Origin: Paludibacteraceae bacterium | GTDB taxonomy: Bacteria; Bacteroidota; Bacteroidia; Bacteroidales; Paludibacteraceae | Direction of reading: 5' to 3' | Length of the DNA stretch: 46,051 bases | Assembly: GCA_017508305.1 (NCBI GenBank) | Contig: JAFVZF010000093.1 | Coordinates: forward strand, 1-46,051 | Shown: piece after piece, positions 1 through 8,295 of the stretch | Position numbering within the stretch: position 1 is the first letter of the stretch | Layout: each line of letters begins with the position of its first letter | Notes under the pieces: generated by a model | What the model was told of the DNA's origin: nothing | Databases searched by the model: none | What the model saw: the letters and a program-made list of their open reading frames with translations, nothing else | Translations under genes and position numbers: made by a program

Positions 1-845
1 AAAGCAGCAGCTGCTGCCAACTGCAACGGACGAAACATGCCCGAATCGATATTGGATTTTACTTTTAGTATCCACGATATAAAAGTAGCATTGGCAGCAA
101 TCATTCCTACACGCCAACCCGGCATATTGTGGCTTTTACTCATGGAATTGAACTCAATACAGCAATCTTTAGCACCATCTATTTGCAGAATGCTCAATGG
201 ATGGCGATTCAAAATCAAGCTGTATGGATTGTCGTTTACCACCACAATGTTGTGCTTCTTGGCAAAAGCGACCAATTTTTCCAATAGTTCTACACTGGCA
301 TTGGCTCCGGTGGGCATGTTGGGGTAGTTTACCCACATCAATTTTACATCCGATAAATCCATCTTTTCCAACGCCTCAAAATCGGGTTGCCAATGGTTAT
401 CTTCTTTTAAATCGTAGTACACCACCTCTGCTCCCAATAACGCACTGAGCGATGAATAGCTAGGATAGCCGGGATTGGGCACCAACACTTTTTCGCCCGG
501 ATTGACAAACGCCAAGGTTACATGCAATATACCTTCTTTTGATCCGATAAGCGGTTGAATTTCGGTAGCAGGATTTAGCACTACCCCGTACCATTTGTTA
601 TAAAAATCGGCAAAACCTTGGCGCAACTCGGGGATACCGACATAAGGTTGATAACCATGCACATTGGGCAGTGGTGCCGTTTCGCATAAGGTTTTGATGG
701 TCTGCTCTGAAGGCGGCATATCGGGGCTTCCTATGCCCAAACTAATCACATCCATGCCTTGAGCATTCATGGCGGCTACTTCTTTTAACTTGCGCGAGAA
801 GTAGTATTCTTGTACTGTTTCTAATCTTTTTGCAGGTTGAATCAT
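1..845 (-). CDS. Class I/II PLP-dependent aminotransferase, 3' end outside window
   Basis: About 281 codons from the ATG at 843-845 are present and the reading frame is still open at base 1. It is a fold-type I pyridoxal-phosphate aminotransferase of the aspartate/LL-diaminopimelate aminotransferase group: visible motifs are NPGYPSY, NYPNMPTGA, NDNPYS and the Schiff-base segment SMSKSHNMPGWRVG, whose lysine is residue 237. It begins 35 bases after the pheA stop on the same strand, so it is probably co-transcribed. In related Bacteroidota this position is occupied by an aminotransferase of the phenylalanine/tyrosine operon, ahead of DAHP synthase/chorismate mutase and tyrA. From that context I infer transamination of prephenate, phenylpyruvate or 4-hydroxyphenylpyruvate. 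Family assignment is firm; substrate is inferred. No gene symbol is given because dapL-like and aromatic aminotransferases cannot be separated here. Confidence 0.88.
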   Translation of the reverse strand, partial: MIQPAKRLETVQEYYFSRKLKEVAAMNAQGMDVISLGIGSPDMPPSEQTIKTLCETAPLPNVHGYQPYVGIPELRQGFADFYNKWYGVVLNPATEIQPLIGSKEGILHVTLAFVNPGEKVLVPNPGYPSYSSLSALLGAEVVYYDLKEDNHWQPDFEALEKMDLSDVKLMWVNYPNMPTGANASVELLEKLVAFAKKHNIVVVNDNPYSLILNRHPLSILQIDGAKDCCIEFNSMSKSHNMPGWRVGMIAANATFISWILKVKSNIDSGMFRPLQLAAAAA

Positions 846-880
846 AATATTATTGGTGATGCGGTGATTTGGTGATTCGG
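846..880. repeat. GGTGATTT-type word repeat between pheA and aminotransferase
   Basis: The whole 35-base gap is made of imperfect GGTGATxxGGTGATTT units ending at the pheA stop codon. The same words form a longer tandem array at about 33790-33885. This is direct observation; no function is apparent. Confidence 0.6.
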
Positions 881-1717
881 TTATTCACAGGCTTGGTATT
901 CGCCAAGAATACGCAAATCGCGCGTAAAAGGACGGATGGCATCCAACGACTGCACATAAGCCATGTAATTTTCAAAATTCAAATTGACGTAAAACAAATA
1001 TTCCCATTCGCGTCCCAAAATAGGCAACGACTGAATTTTACTCAAATTAACATGGTAATAGGACAAAATCGATAGCACTTTTGCCAAGCTACCTTCTTCG
1101 TGTGGCAAAGCAAAGACCACAGAAGACTTGTTTACATGCTTGTTTTTGGTATGTTCTTCTGCCGTCCATGGATCGCCTACAATCAAAAAGCGTGTAAAAT
1201 TACGCTTATTGGTTTCTATTCCTTCTGCCAATACTTGCAATCCATATATCTGCGCGGCTAACTTGCTGCAAATAGCTGCGCGCCCCATTATCTTATTTTC
1301 GGCAATGCGTTTGGCACTCGATGCGGTATCATCACTTTCTACTGCTTTTAAATGGGGATACCCTGCCAAAAAATCTTCGCATTGCATCAACGCAATGGGA
1401 TGCGAATACACATCTGCCACATCGTTTATGGTCTGATTGGGCATACACACCAAATTGTGTTCAATGCGCAAACGAGTTTCACCCATAATGCGCATGCCGC
1501 TGTCTTTTAGCAGATTGTGATTAGGAAGCAAGCTACCGGCAATGGTGTTTTCGATGGCCACGGCACCCACTATGGAATTGTCTTTTTTAATGGTCTGAAA
1601 AACATCTTTGAACGTATCACAAGCTATCACTTCAATTTCTTCTCCTTCAAAATAATTTCGGGCAGCTATATCGTGAAAAGAACCTGCCACACCTTGAATA
1701 GCAACTTTACGTTTCAT
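881..1717 (-). CDS. pheA: Prephenate dehydratase
   Basis: Converts prephenate to phenylpyruvate in phenylalanine synthesis (cytoplasm). The 278 residues match a monofunctional dehydratase with no chorismate mutase domain. The catalytic domain is about residues 3-180, with the TRF motif at 175-177 (in NFTRF). An ACT regulatory domain follows from about 198. The two motifs that classically bind Phe in the ACT domain are altered: GALV reads GSLA (209-212) and ESRP reads QSLP (229-232). Feedback inhibition may therefore be weak or different; this substitution may also be normal for the phylum. The gene lies directly behind a Phe/Tyr-rich leader peptide and terminator, so expression is probably controlled by attenuation. 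The ATG at 1717 starts 18 bases after the terminator U-tract, and an aminotransferase follows. Confidence 0.95.
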   Translation of the reverse strand: MKRKVAIQGVAGSFHDIAARNYFEGEEIEVIACDTFKDVFQTIKKDNSIVGAVAIENTIAGSLLPNHNLLKDSGMRIMGETRLRIEHNLVCMPNQTINDVADVYSHPIALMQCEDFLAGYPHLKAVESDDTASSAKRIAENKIMGRAAICSKLAAQIYGLQVLAEGIETNKRNFTRFLIVGDPWTAEEHTKNKHVNKSSVVFALPHEEGSLAKVLSILSYYHVNLSKIQSLPILGREWEYLFYVNLNFENYMAYVQSLDAIRPFTRDLRILGEYQACE

Positions 1718-1740
1718 CTGTTTAAATATTTGACAACAAA

Positions 1741-1767
1741 AAATCCCGCTCTTAAAGAACGGGATTT
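1741..1767 (-). terminator. Attenuator terminator hairpin upstream of pheA
   Basis: On the minus strand the arms 1757-1767 and 1741-1751 form an 11-bp stem (one G-U pair) closed by a 5-base loop. A run of six T follows (1743-1738), giving an intrinsic terminator between the leader peptide and pheA. The 5' arm can instead pair with bases 1815-1822 in the leader (8 perfect pairs, AGAACGGG with CCCGTTCT), which would destroy the terminator. Confidence 0.9.
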
Positions 1768-1822
1768 AAAATATTTCGTTTAAAGTTTTTCGCTTTCACT
1801 TACATACATCAAAACCCGTTCT
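1756..1822 (-). promoter_or_regulatory. Antiterminator of the phe attenuator
   Basis: Bases 1815-1822 (AGAACGGG on the transcript) overlap the leader stop codon. They are perfectly complementary to 1756-1763 (CCCGUUCU), the 5' arm of the terminator, and three more A-U pairs follow after one mismatch. A ribosome finishing at the leader UAG would cover the first arm and allow termination. A ribosome stalled on upstream Phe/Tyr codons would leave it free and block termination. The pairing is visible in the sequence; the mechanism is inferred from classical amino-acid attenuators. Confidence 0.8.
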
Positions 1823-1874
1823 ACTTTGTGCTAAAGTAAAAAAAGTAAAAGAAGTATGTAAAAAAGTTTCTCAT
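1821..1874 (-). CDS. Phe/Tyr-rich leader peptide of the pheA attenuator
   Basis: A 17-codon ORF, MRNFFTYFFYFFYFSTK, starts at the ATG at 1872-1874 and stops with TAG at 1821-1823. Seven of the 17 residues are Phe and three are Tyr, a composition hard to explain except as a sensor of charged tRNA-Phe (and possibly tRNA-Tyr). It resembles enterobacterial phe leader peptides such as PheM in style. It starts about 17-20 bases after the predicted transcription start and lies upstream of a terminator whose 5' arm pairs with the sequence at its stop codon. It is too short for normal gene calling. Confidence 0.85.
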   Translation of the reverse strand: MRNFFTYFFYFFYFSTK

Positions 1875-1897
1875 GTGCTTTGTTTCAAATGATGATG

Positions 1898-1927
1898 CAA
1901 ATGTAAATGTTTATTTTTAAATAGCAA
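1898..1927 (-). promoter_or_regulatory. Promoter of the pheA leader
   Basis: On the minus strand a TTG (1925-1927) lies exactly 19 bases before TACATTTG (1898-1905). This fits the Bacteroidota sigma-ABfr consensus TTTG-N19-TAnnTTTG. Predicted transcription starts near 1891, just before the leader peptide ATG at 1874. Confidence 0.75.
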
Positions 1928-1977
1928 TACATTCGATCATTTTTTTTACAATTTATTATTTGGGTAGGGATTTCTTG

Positions 1978-3093
1978 CTAACTCAACACGTCTTTTCTTT
2001 TTCTTCGACAACTTAACTTCATAGTCGCCTTCGCATTTCCAAACAACCAAGTATGCAATTTTTGATAGCCAAACGAGAGCAAATAAATAACCAATACATA
2101 AAGCACATAATGATACCAATGAAAGGTGGATACATAGCAGAAAGAAAGTTGTCGAACAAACGGATGGACGACGTATATAAATGCCGACATCGCACCAATA
2201 TGAAGCAATAGCTTGTTAAGTGGAACTATTATTTTGAGCAACTCACACAAATACAAAGCCAATGCAACGGCAATAACACTACTAAAGAACCATGTATAGG
2301 AAGTCTCGCAGGATAAGATAAGCAATACAACTCCTACGACAAAAGCCAACAAGTTTTTCCAATAAGATTGAAAGACGATGGATATATTATACCTCGCAAA
2401 GACAATTCCCATGGTAAAAGGAAGAAACCAACCTATACACTGGTGTCGAATAAAGTTTAAGGCAGGATATTGCCAATCAAAATACAAACATACCATCACT
2501 AAAATGATGGATAAAAGATTTAACACCACTAGACTCCAACCGTTTTTTTTGTAGAAAAACAGATGGTAACAGGCATAAAGCTGCACACACAACCCCAAAT
2601 ACCAATATATCCCGGGATTTAAATCGTCGGGCCAAAAGTTGATCAACAAGGTTAAATGCCCTACCACATTTAACACCCTTGGATAAGTATCAAACGCCAT
2701 ACACAGCAACAAAAATGCCGCATAAGGTATCAGCATCAATTTAAAAATCTTTAGAAATTGATACTTCATAAAGGGCAAAAAAGAAATGGTCTTATCTGCA
2801 TTAGCACATTCGTACTTTCGCACCAACCCGTATCCGCTTAAAAACAAAAACGTAGCAACACCATACCAACCCAAATACGAAAACACATCCAACGCAAGGG
2901 TGTTGGAAAAAGCAAGCAGATTATCTACAAATAGATTTTGCCAATATTTTGTATAAAAAAATTCATTCTCCTTTAAAGGATGGATGATGTGAATTAGATT
3001 GTGTAATGCAATAAAAAAGATGGCAACAGCCCGCATCGAATTAGAATCCGATGTTGTAATTAGCCCATCCTTAAAACAATTATTTGCTGGCAT
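1978..3093 (-). CDS. Membrane acyltransferase (acyltransferase 3 family)
   Basis: A 371-residue integral membrane protein with about ten hydrophobic helices. It resembles acyltransferase-3/fucose-4-O-acetylase-like proteins: an N-terminal SNSMRAVAIFFIALHNL segment has the early Arg and the conserved helix-1 His expected for the acyl-transfer site. In this family acetyl or another acyl group is moved onto a sugar of a surface glycan at the inner membrane. It is the last gene of the polysaccharide cluster, starting 1 base after the stop of the sulfatase-fold gene, so it is translationally coupled to it. The likely job is O-acetylation of the repeat unit or lipid-linked glycan. Acceptor and donor cannot be read from the sequence. 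No clear terminator follows it before the pheA promoter. Confidence 0.8.
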   Translation of the reverse strand: MPANNCFKDGLITTSDSNSMRAVAIFFIALHNLIHIIHPLKENEFFYTKYWQNLFVDNLLAFSNTLALDVFSYLGWYGVATFLFLSGYGLVRKYECANADKTISFLPFMKYQFLKIFKLMLIPYAAFLLLCMAFDTYPRVLNVVGHLTLLINFWPDDLNPGIYWYLGLCVQLYACYHLFFYKKNGWSLVVLNLLSIILVMVCLYFDWQYPALNFIRHQCIGWFLPFTMGIVFARYNISIVFQSYWKNLLAFVVGVVLLILSCETSYTWFFSSVIAVALALYLCELLKIIVPLNKLLLHIGAMSAFIYVVHPFVRQLSFCYVSTFHWYHYVLYVLVIYLLSFGYQKLHTWLFGNAKATMKLSCRRKRKDVLS

Positions 3094-3094
3094 A

Positions 3095-4819
3095 TCAGTT
3101 TTGTAGCAATTTAAAATAATCGGCTCGAATCATTTTGTCCGATAAACTTTGTGCATCACTTGGGGTAATGGGGCGAGCATTCAAGGCTTCTTGATCCAAT
3201 AGATTTACGCCAAAACCTTTCCAATAATACGACTCACAGCCTAAAATATGCAAAAGAGTTGGGTAAATATCCATTTGATAAACTTGATGTTTTACACGTA
3301 CTGTGCTTTCTAATCGTGGCGAATAAATTACCAAAGGAATGTAACCGTTAATTTCGCCAAAGCCTAACTGATGCTGTTTATTAAATGCATTAAACGTTTG
3401 ACGGGATTCGTGGCTCAACACATTGTGATCGGCAGTAATTACAATTGTCGATGATTTTAGCAACGAATCTGTGGTTACTTGGCGCAATATCGTACCCAAT
3501 TGTTTATCCATGTACTTCACCGAGTTTAGGTATCGATACATTTCGTCGGGCATACCATCTACACCTTGATACTCAAATGTAGGACATGAAACAAAAGGAG
3601 CATGCATAGTAATGGTCATGGACAGCACAAAATCATGTTGAGTACGCACACTATCCAATCTTTCAAAAATATGCCTATCGCTATCAGACCACTGTTTTAC
3701 CACATAGTTTTGGGGAATACCATACGCATCGCTCATGTATTTTTGGTTCCAATAAGAAAGGCTCAATGCGGCTATCAAGGCTGGTTTTTGATACAGATGG
3801 CTAACGGCTGGATATACATTGCTTGGGAAACGGAAGCAAGTGGCTCCATCTGTAATGGGCAGCAAACCTGTATTCACAATCATTTGCCCATCTGCCGAAA
3901 CGCCATGCCTTGCTTGGGATGCTACTCTATCAGCATACAGCAACGTAGGTGTTTGTTGAATGAATGCATATAGATTAGGGGTAACTTGTGGTGTTATGGT
4001 CCATGCTTCAAAACTCTCTACCAGAATAATCAAAAGAGGCGTTTGGGGAGTAGGCAAAGAATCGCCAGGTAGCACAAATGTGTCTGCTTTTTGCTTATCG
4101 ATATCTTCCATAACAAAAACATCGTTTTCAAAGGGCAAAAATGCCAGTTCTTTGATTTGATAAAACAAAGAGTGTAAAACAGAAACATTCTGCACATAAA
4201 ACTCATTGGTAAATCCCAATAAGGACACTCCATTATGGGTAGTAAACGGATTCCAAACTCTATGATGTTCGCATGTTTCGCCTAAGCATTCCATTTTGCG
4301 ATGAATCGAATAGCACGAAATTACATTTAATACCAACGAAACAAACAGCACACCAGCAAAGGCTTTTGCATTTCGCTTAGGCGTATCAAAAAGCCAAACA
4401 ACAATACCCAAAATAGCGGTAAGCAACAACAGCAACCAATCTATTGGTTTGTTAAAAATCCAAATACTATCCCAAACCCCAGCCATATTACCCATCATGG
4501 TAAAGGCGTATTTTTCGATAAAGATGTTGTTAGAACGAAAATAAATGAGTTCTGCCATGCACCAAAAAGCAAACACTGCCGAAACAATGACCACCCAATA
4601 TTTACGTTTTGTTAGCAAAGCAAAGGATGCAAAAAACAAGGCAATACTTACCTTTATCAGCATCGAAGGAAACCAAACAATCGCATGCGACGTTTCTGCA
4701 TAAACTATCCAATGAAACAACACGTTTTGCAACAAGGTAGTCAAAAAGAATACAGATGCTATGACATACATAGCACCTTTGCTGGATTGCAGTTTAGACC
4801 GTAACTCGAACAAATTCAT
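3095..4819 (-). CDS. LTA synthase-like (alkaline phosphatase/sulfatase fold) membrane enzyme
   Basis: 574 residues: five N-terminal transmembrane helices (about 15-170), then a periplasmic sulfatase-fold domain. Metal-site signatures are LVESFEAW (Glu268) and TADHN near residue 460. This is the layout of LtaS, OpgB and phosphoethanolamine-transferase-like enzymes, which move phosphoglycerol or a similar head group from a phospholipid to a glycan. The nucleophile segment reads HGVSADGQM, so Ser308 sits where LtaS has the catalytic Thr; a Ser nucleophile is plausible. A Gram-negative host makes true lipoteichoic acid unlikely. Its position between a glycosyltransferase (17-base gap) and an acyltransferase (1-base gap) suggests decoration of the exported polysaccharide. 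Family good, substrate unknown. Confidence 0.85.
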   Translation of the reverse strand: MNLFELRSKLQSSKGAMYVIASVFFLTTLLQNVLFHWIVYAETSHAIVWFPSMLIKVSIALFFASFALLTKRKYWVVIVSAVFAFWCMAELIYFRSNNIFIEKYAFTMMGNMAGVWDSIWIFNKPIDWLLLLLTAILGIVVWLFDTPKRNAKAFAGVLFVSLVLNVISCYSIHRKMECLGETCEHHRVWNPFTTHNGVSLLGFTNEFYVQNVSVLHSLFYQIKELAFLPFENDVFVMEDIDKQKADTFVLPGDSLPTPQTPLLIILVESFEAWTITPQVTPNLYAFIQQTPTLLYADRVASQARHGVSADGQMIVNTGLLPITDGATCFRFPSNVYPAVSHLYQKPALIAALSLSYWNQKYMSDAYGIPQNYVVKQWSDSDRHIFERLDSVRTQHDFVLSMTITMHAPFVSCPTFEYQGVDGMPDEMYRYLNSVKYMDKQLGTILRQVTTDSLLKSSTIVITADHNVLSHESRQTFNAFNKQHQLGFGEINGYIPLVIYSPRLESTVRVKHQVYQMDIYPTLLHILGCESYYWKGFGVNLLDQEALNARPITPSDAQSLSDKMIRADYFKLLQN

Positions 4820-4836
4820 ATCATCTTATCATTAAA

Positions 4837-5652
4837 TTATCGTGCCATTTTTTGATAAACCCATCCTCTAATACCATTGGGTAGTACACGCACTACAAAA
4901 CGGGTAGCTATGTTGTACACCATTTTAAAAAAAGAGATGTAGCCGATGCGGTGCATCCGCTTTTCTAATTTAGCTTCGGATAGGGCATATTTCAAGCCGC
5001 CTCTGCGTTTATACACATCGGGCGAGATTCTAAAATACAGCAAAGATGCTTGTATGTTGTAAAATTTAGCCCCACTCATCAGCATGCGCACCCATAAGTA
5101 GTAATCTTCGAACAGGTGAAAAGGTTGATAACCACCTGCCTTTTCTACTGCCGATTTTTTGAACATGACCACCGGATGATTGATGGGACAACGATTTTTA
5201 CCGTATTCGTAAATTTCAGTATGGGTTTCGGGCAATTTGCGCACCGAGATAATGTGCGAGGTATCGCCCTCAAACTCCTCTATCCACGCACTAACAATAG
5301 CTAAATCGGGCTGTGCTTTAAAAACCTGTACCTGCTGTTCAAAACGATTGGGTTTGGCAATATCGTCGGTATCCATACGTGCTACCAACTCGTAAGAGCA
5401 ATGTTTCAACCCTTCGTTTAGAGCAGCTCCTAAACCCGAATTTACTGCCAAGGGCACTATCTTTAGGGTATCGTATTGCTGCAAAAATTCTGCCAACACG
5501 TTTTCTAATTCGTCGGTAAGCGGACCATCTTTCACCATCACCACCTCGTCGGGCAGCAAAGTTTGCGCAAAGATGCTCTCCAAACTTTGACGCAAAGCTT
5601 GGGGCGATTCTTTATAGTATAAAGAGCATAAAACTGAAAACTTCCAATTCAT
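4837..5652 (-). CDS. Glycosyltransferase family 2 (AmsE/WaaE-like)
   Basis: A GT-A glycosyltransferase of 271 residues using a nucleotide-sugar donor in the cytoplasm. The N-terminus FSVLCSLYYKESPQALRQSLESI is the usual GT2 opening, ARMDTDDIAKPNRFEQQ carries the metal-binding DxD, and HLFEDYYLWVRM provides the ED acid/base motif. The start at 5652 is chosen over an ATG at 5724 because it gives a 4-base ATGA overlap with the preceding gene and because homology begins there. The C-terminus is basic and probably membrane-associated. It is one of four transferases in the cluster; sugar and linkage are unknown. Confidence 0.88.
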   Translation of the reverse strand: MNWKFSVLCSLYYKESPQALRQSLESIFAQTLLPDEVVMVKDGPLTDELENVLAEFLQQYDTLKIVPLAVNSGLGAALNEGLKHCSYELVARMDTDDIAKPNRFEQQVQVFKAQPDLAIVSAWIEEFEGDTSHIISVRKLPETHTEIYEYGKNRCPINHPVVMFKKSAVEKAGGYQPFHLFEDYYLWVRMLMSGAKFYNIQASLLYFRISPDVYKRRGGLKYALSEAKLEKRMHRIGYISFFKMVYNIATRFVVRVLPNGIRGWVYQKMAR

Positions 5653-6395
5653 TTTACTGTTACTTTTGGGGCGTAAAATAGGTACAACCAAAGCATTTTG
5701 AGGCGATATGAAAGGCGCAGCCATATAGGATTATTGCTTTGTTCGGAGGTTGCCGACACATTTGCCCCGTGCTTGCGATAGCTAAGCAAAGGCTCGGCAA
5801 CAAATTTAATTCCCCTGCCACGCAAACTCATCATGCCCAACCAAATATCGTGCAACATCAATCCTTTGGGAAAGGGCAATACTTTGCGCAAAAAATCTTT
5901 TCTAAATGCCATGCAACATCCTATAAATGGATTCTTAGCGATATTGTACAGGGCATTATTTTTGAAAGGTTGCACCGTCCAAAACATCGGATTTGTTACT
6001 TGCATGTGCTCGTTAACAATCTCAAAACTGGACATAACAGCATCGTAATCGGACAAATAAGGCAACATGGCTTGCAACTTGTTGGGTTTCCACACATCGT
6101 CCTGATCCGACAAGAACACATAATCCCCTTTGGCATGCATCAACGCATGCTCAAAATTTTGCGTTGCAAAATAAAAAGACGACAAGCGTTTTTTCTTTAA
6201 GGTCACATCTTTAGAATGCTGGTACACCTTGATTCTGGGATCTTGATAAGACGCCAAGATTTCTAACGTTCGATCGGTGCTGCCATCGTCCGAGATAATA
6301 ATCTCGTCATCAGCAGATAACTGTGCCAAAATCGAATCCACCTGTTCCTTGATGAATCTCTCGCCGCCATATGTCGCTATGCAAACAGAAATCAT
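5649..6395 (-). CDS. Glycosyltransferase family 2 (rhamnosyltransferase-like)
   Basis: 248 residues with a compact GT2 fold: MISVCIATYGGERFIKEQVDSIL at the start, IIISDDGSTDRT, then FLSDQDDVW containing the DxD-type metal site, and LHDIWLGM in the acceptor region. This pattern is common among O-antigen rhamnosyl- and galactosyltransferases. The ATG is immediately adjacent to the stop of the upstream transferase, and its own stop overlaps the next start (ATGA), so expression is coupled. Acceptor and donor are unknown. Confidence 0.88.
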   Translation of the reverse strand: MISVCIATYGGERFIKEQVDSILAQLSADDEIIISDDGSTDRTLEILASYQDPRIKVYQHSKDVTLKKKRLSSFYFATQNFEHALMHAKGDYVFLSDQDDVWKPNKLQAMLPYLSDYDAVMSSFEIVNEHMQVTNPMFWTVQPFKNNALYNIAKNPFIGCCMAFRKDFLRKVLPFPKGLMLHDIWLGMMSLRGRGIKFVAEPLLSYRKHGANVSATSEQSNNPIWLRLSYRLKMLWLYLFYAPKVTVK

Positions 6396-7418
6396 TTACT
6401 GTAAATAGTTGTTGTATTGTTTTACAATGTCATCCCACGATGCAGGCAACTCATTTTGTACAAAAGCTATAATTTGTTGCTGCATAGCGTCTTGTTCGTC
6501 GCTCGATAACGCAAGTATGCCACTTACAATTTCGGGGGCTTGTGCCTCTGTTGTAATTTTCAAATAGTCGCGCTGTACCTGTGTTACAAAAGGACCCTCG
6601 GTCGATACGATTAGCGCCAAGTTGCGGACAAATGCCAAAAAAGAACCTCGTCTTTCGGACAAACCATCCGGATAGGGCAAGTATGCCACTTTGGTATTTG
6701 CTAAAATATCCGCCACTTCTTTGTCGTTTCGTCCTTCCAAAATAGTAACACCAGCATCGGCAGCCATTGCCCTTATTTTTGCTGTATATTCTTGTAAATC
6801 GGGCCATGTTTCACCTAAAATATAGGCGTTCAACGATGCACCTTGTTTGTCCTTGATTGCTTTAACAACCTCAATAAAATTTTCGATGCCTTTGAGGGGA
6901 CGTATATAGCCAAAACAACCTACATCGTAGGTTCGTTGCGATATTTTTAGCAAATTATCCGATTGTGAAATATTGGAAAAAATTCTAATGACTGTACTTT
7001 TTTTCTTTACCCACGGCACTCTCTTGATGGCTGCTGCGCGTTCAAACTCGTTGGTAAAGATCAATTGTTTAGCAAACAGCAAAATAATGTATGCACAAAT
7101 AAATCCTTTCCAACCCAATTGGGTAAACTCATGTACGGTAACGGCTATTTTTTTATTGGTAAAGCACCGAAGATAAATGCATAAAAAATGAGGAAACAAA
7201 CTTTTGCCAAAACCACGCGACGGGAATTGCAAATTAACATTTACATCGTCTTGCTGTTTGATTGCGCGGATAGTCTTTTTAAAGCCTTCAAACGACAAAT
7301 CCTGCGTATGCAATAATTTCCAGCCCGATGCTTTCCCTGCATTGCTGTTCAATAAACAATACGAATAGTCGGCCACTCCACATTGTTGAGGAGGATATGT
7401 TCCTGTTACTAATATCAT
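6396..7418 (-). CDS. GT-B glycosyltransferase (family 4-like)
   Basis: 340 residues from the ATG at 7418, chosen because it overlaps the upstream stop codon as ATGA; an in-frame ATG 8 codons earlier would lie inside the neighbouring gene. The N-terminal MILVTGTYPPQQCGVADYSY is typical of GT4 proteins (glycine-rich loop followed by GVADY). The C-terminal half holds GCFGYIRPLKGIENF and LPYPDGLSERRGSFLAF, the region that contacts the nucleotide-sugar in this fold. The protein is slightly short for GT4. It probably adds one sugar of the repeat unit on the cytoplasmic face; specificity is not deducible. Confidence 0.82.
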   Translation of the reverse strand: MILVTGTYPPQQCGVADYSYCLLNSNAGKASGWKLLHTQDLSFEGFKKTIRAIKQQDDVNVNLQFPSRGFGKSLFPHFLCIYLRCFTNKKIAVTVHEFTQLGWKGFICAYIILLFAKQLIFTNEFERAAAIKRVPWVKKKSTVIRIFSNISQSDNLLKISQRTYDVGCFGYIRPLKGIENFIEVVKAIKDKQGASLNAYILGETWPDLQEYTAKIRAMAADAGVTILEGRNDKEVADILANTKVAYLPYPDGLSERRGSFLAFVRNLALIVSTEGPFVTQVQRDYLKITTEAQAPEIVSGILALSSDEQDAMQQQIIAFVQNELPASWDDIVKQYNNYLQ

Positions 7419-8293
7419 ATATTCTTGTATATAATAGCCCAATAGGCTCGTTTTTGCTGGTTACCTGTTAAAGCAAACACCCCCATACGTATCAAAGCTG
7501 CCATCGTAAAAAGCACTTTAGCAACATAGTATGCAAACATGGTACTTGTTTTTTGGTAATAAATCTTTTTAGATTTAGACACCATTTGTTGGCGTCTGTC
7601 TGAAGTTTCAAAACTTTGCCCCTCTAAATGAATAATTTTGGAATCTGGCACCGCATACACTTTCCATCCTGCTTTTACAATACGATAGGTCAGTTCGGTT
7701 TCCTCGAAATACATAAAAAAATCGGGGTCAAAAGCACCCACTTGGTCTAACACCTCGCGCCTAACCATCATATCTGCTCCCGTTATATATCCTACCTGAA
7801 TAGGGTGTTTCGTAAAGTTGTGCTGCACATTCTTACCATACCTCAACCTGAAAAGTTGCTCTCCCAAAAGCGTATTCAAATCCCATAAGGGCGATGGTAG
7901 AATGGGCATAAAACTATGAATAGGACACATCTTTTCGTCGTATAAATTACCTCCGCAAACCCCTACCTCTGGATTATTATCCATAAAATCGGACAATATT
8001 TTAACGGCATTGTTCAGCAACAGGGTATCGGGATTCAAAAAGAAAATATAACGTCCCGTAGCATATTCCAAAGCTTTGTTATTGGCTCTACCAAAACCGA
8101 CATTCTCGGGTAGCAATATGCATCTTACCTCGTTTTGATAAGGTATAAGCAATTCGGAGATGTTTTCGGACGAATTATTATCAACGACAATAATCTCGTA
8201 AGTTATATCCGATACGTACTTACGAATGGATGCCAGCAAATTTAAAATCAATTTGCCCGTATTGTAATTGACGATAATAATAGATACATCCAT
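7415..8293 (-). CDS. Glycosyltransferase family 2 (WbbL/rhamnosyltransferase-like)
   Basis: 292 residues. Motifs are VSIIIVNYNTGKLI, IIVVDNNSSEN, PENVGFGRANNKAL, FLNPDTLLL (metal-binding region) and DFFMYFEETELTYRI (catalytic ED region). This set is characteristic of the WbbL-type dTDP-rhamnosyl:GlcNAc-diphospho-polyprenol transferases, though other sugars are used by close relatives. A C-terminal hydrophobic stretch suggests membrane association. It begins 2 bases after the polymerase gene stop and ends overlapping the next start. If it is truly WbbL-like it could add the second sugar to the lipid carrier. Confidence 0.88.
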   Translation of the reverse strand: MDVSIIIVNYNTGKLILNLLASIRKYVSDITYEIIVVDNNSSENISELLIPYQNEVRCILLPENVGFGRANNKALEYATGRYIFFLNPDTLLLNNAVKILSDFMDNNPEVGVCGGNLYDEKMCPIHSFMPILPSPLWDLNTLLGEQLFRLRYGKNVQHNFTKHPIQVGYITGADMMVRREVLDQVGAFDPDFFMYFEETELTYRIVKAGWKVYAVPDSKIIHLEGQSFETSDRRQQMVSKSKKIYYQKTSTMFAYYVAKVLFTMAALIRMGVFALTGNQQKRAYWAIIYKNI

Positions 8294-8295
8294 GA

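Noticed and set aside
869..1075. Short plus-strand ORFs opposite pheA and other genes
   Set aside because: They are antisense shadows of well-supported genes with no promoter and no recognisable domains.
5653..5724. Earlier ATG for the GT2 gene at 4837
   Set aside because: It lies inside the upstream gene and is not glycosyltransferase-like; the ATGA junction at 5649-5652 is better.
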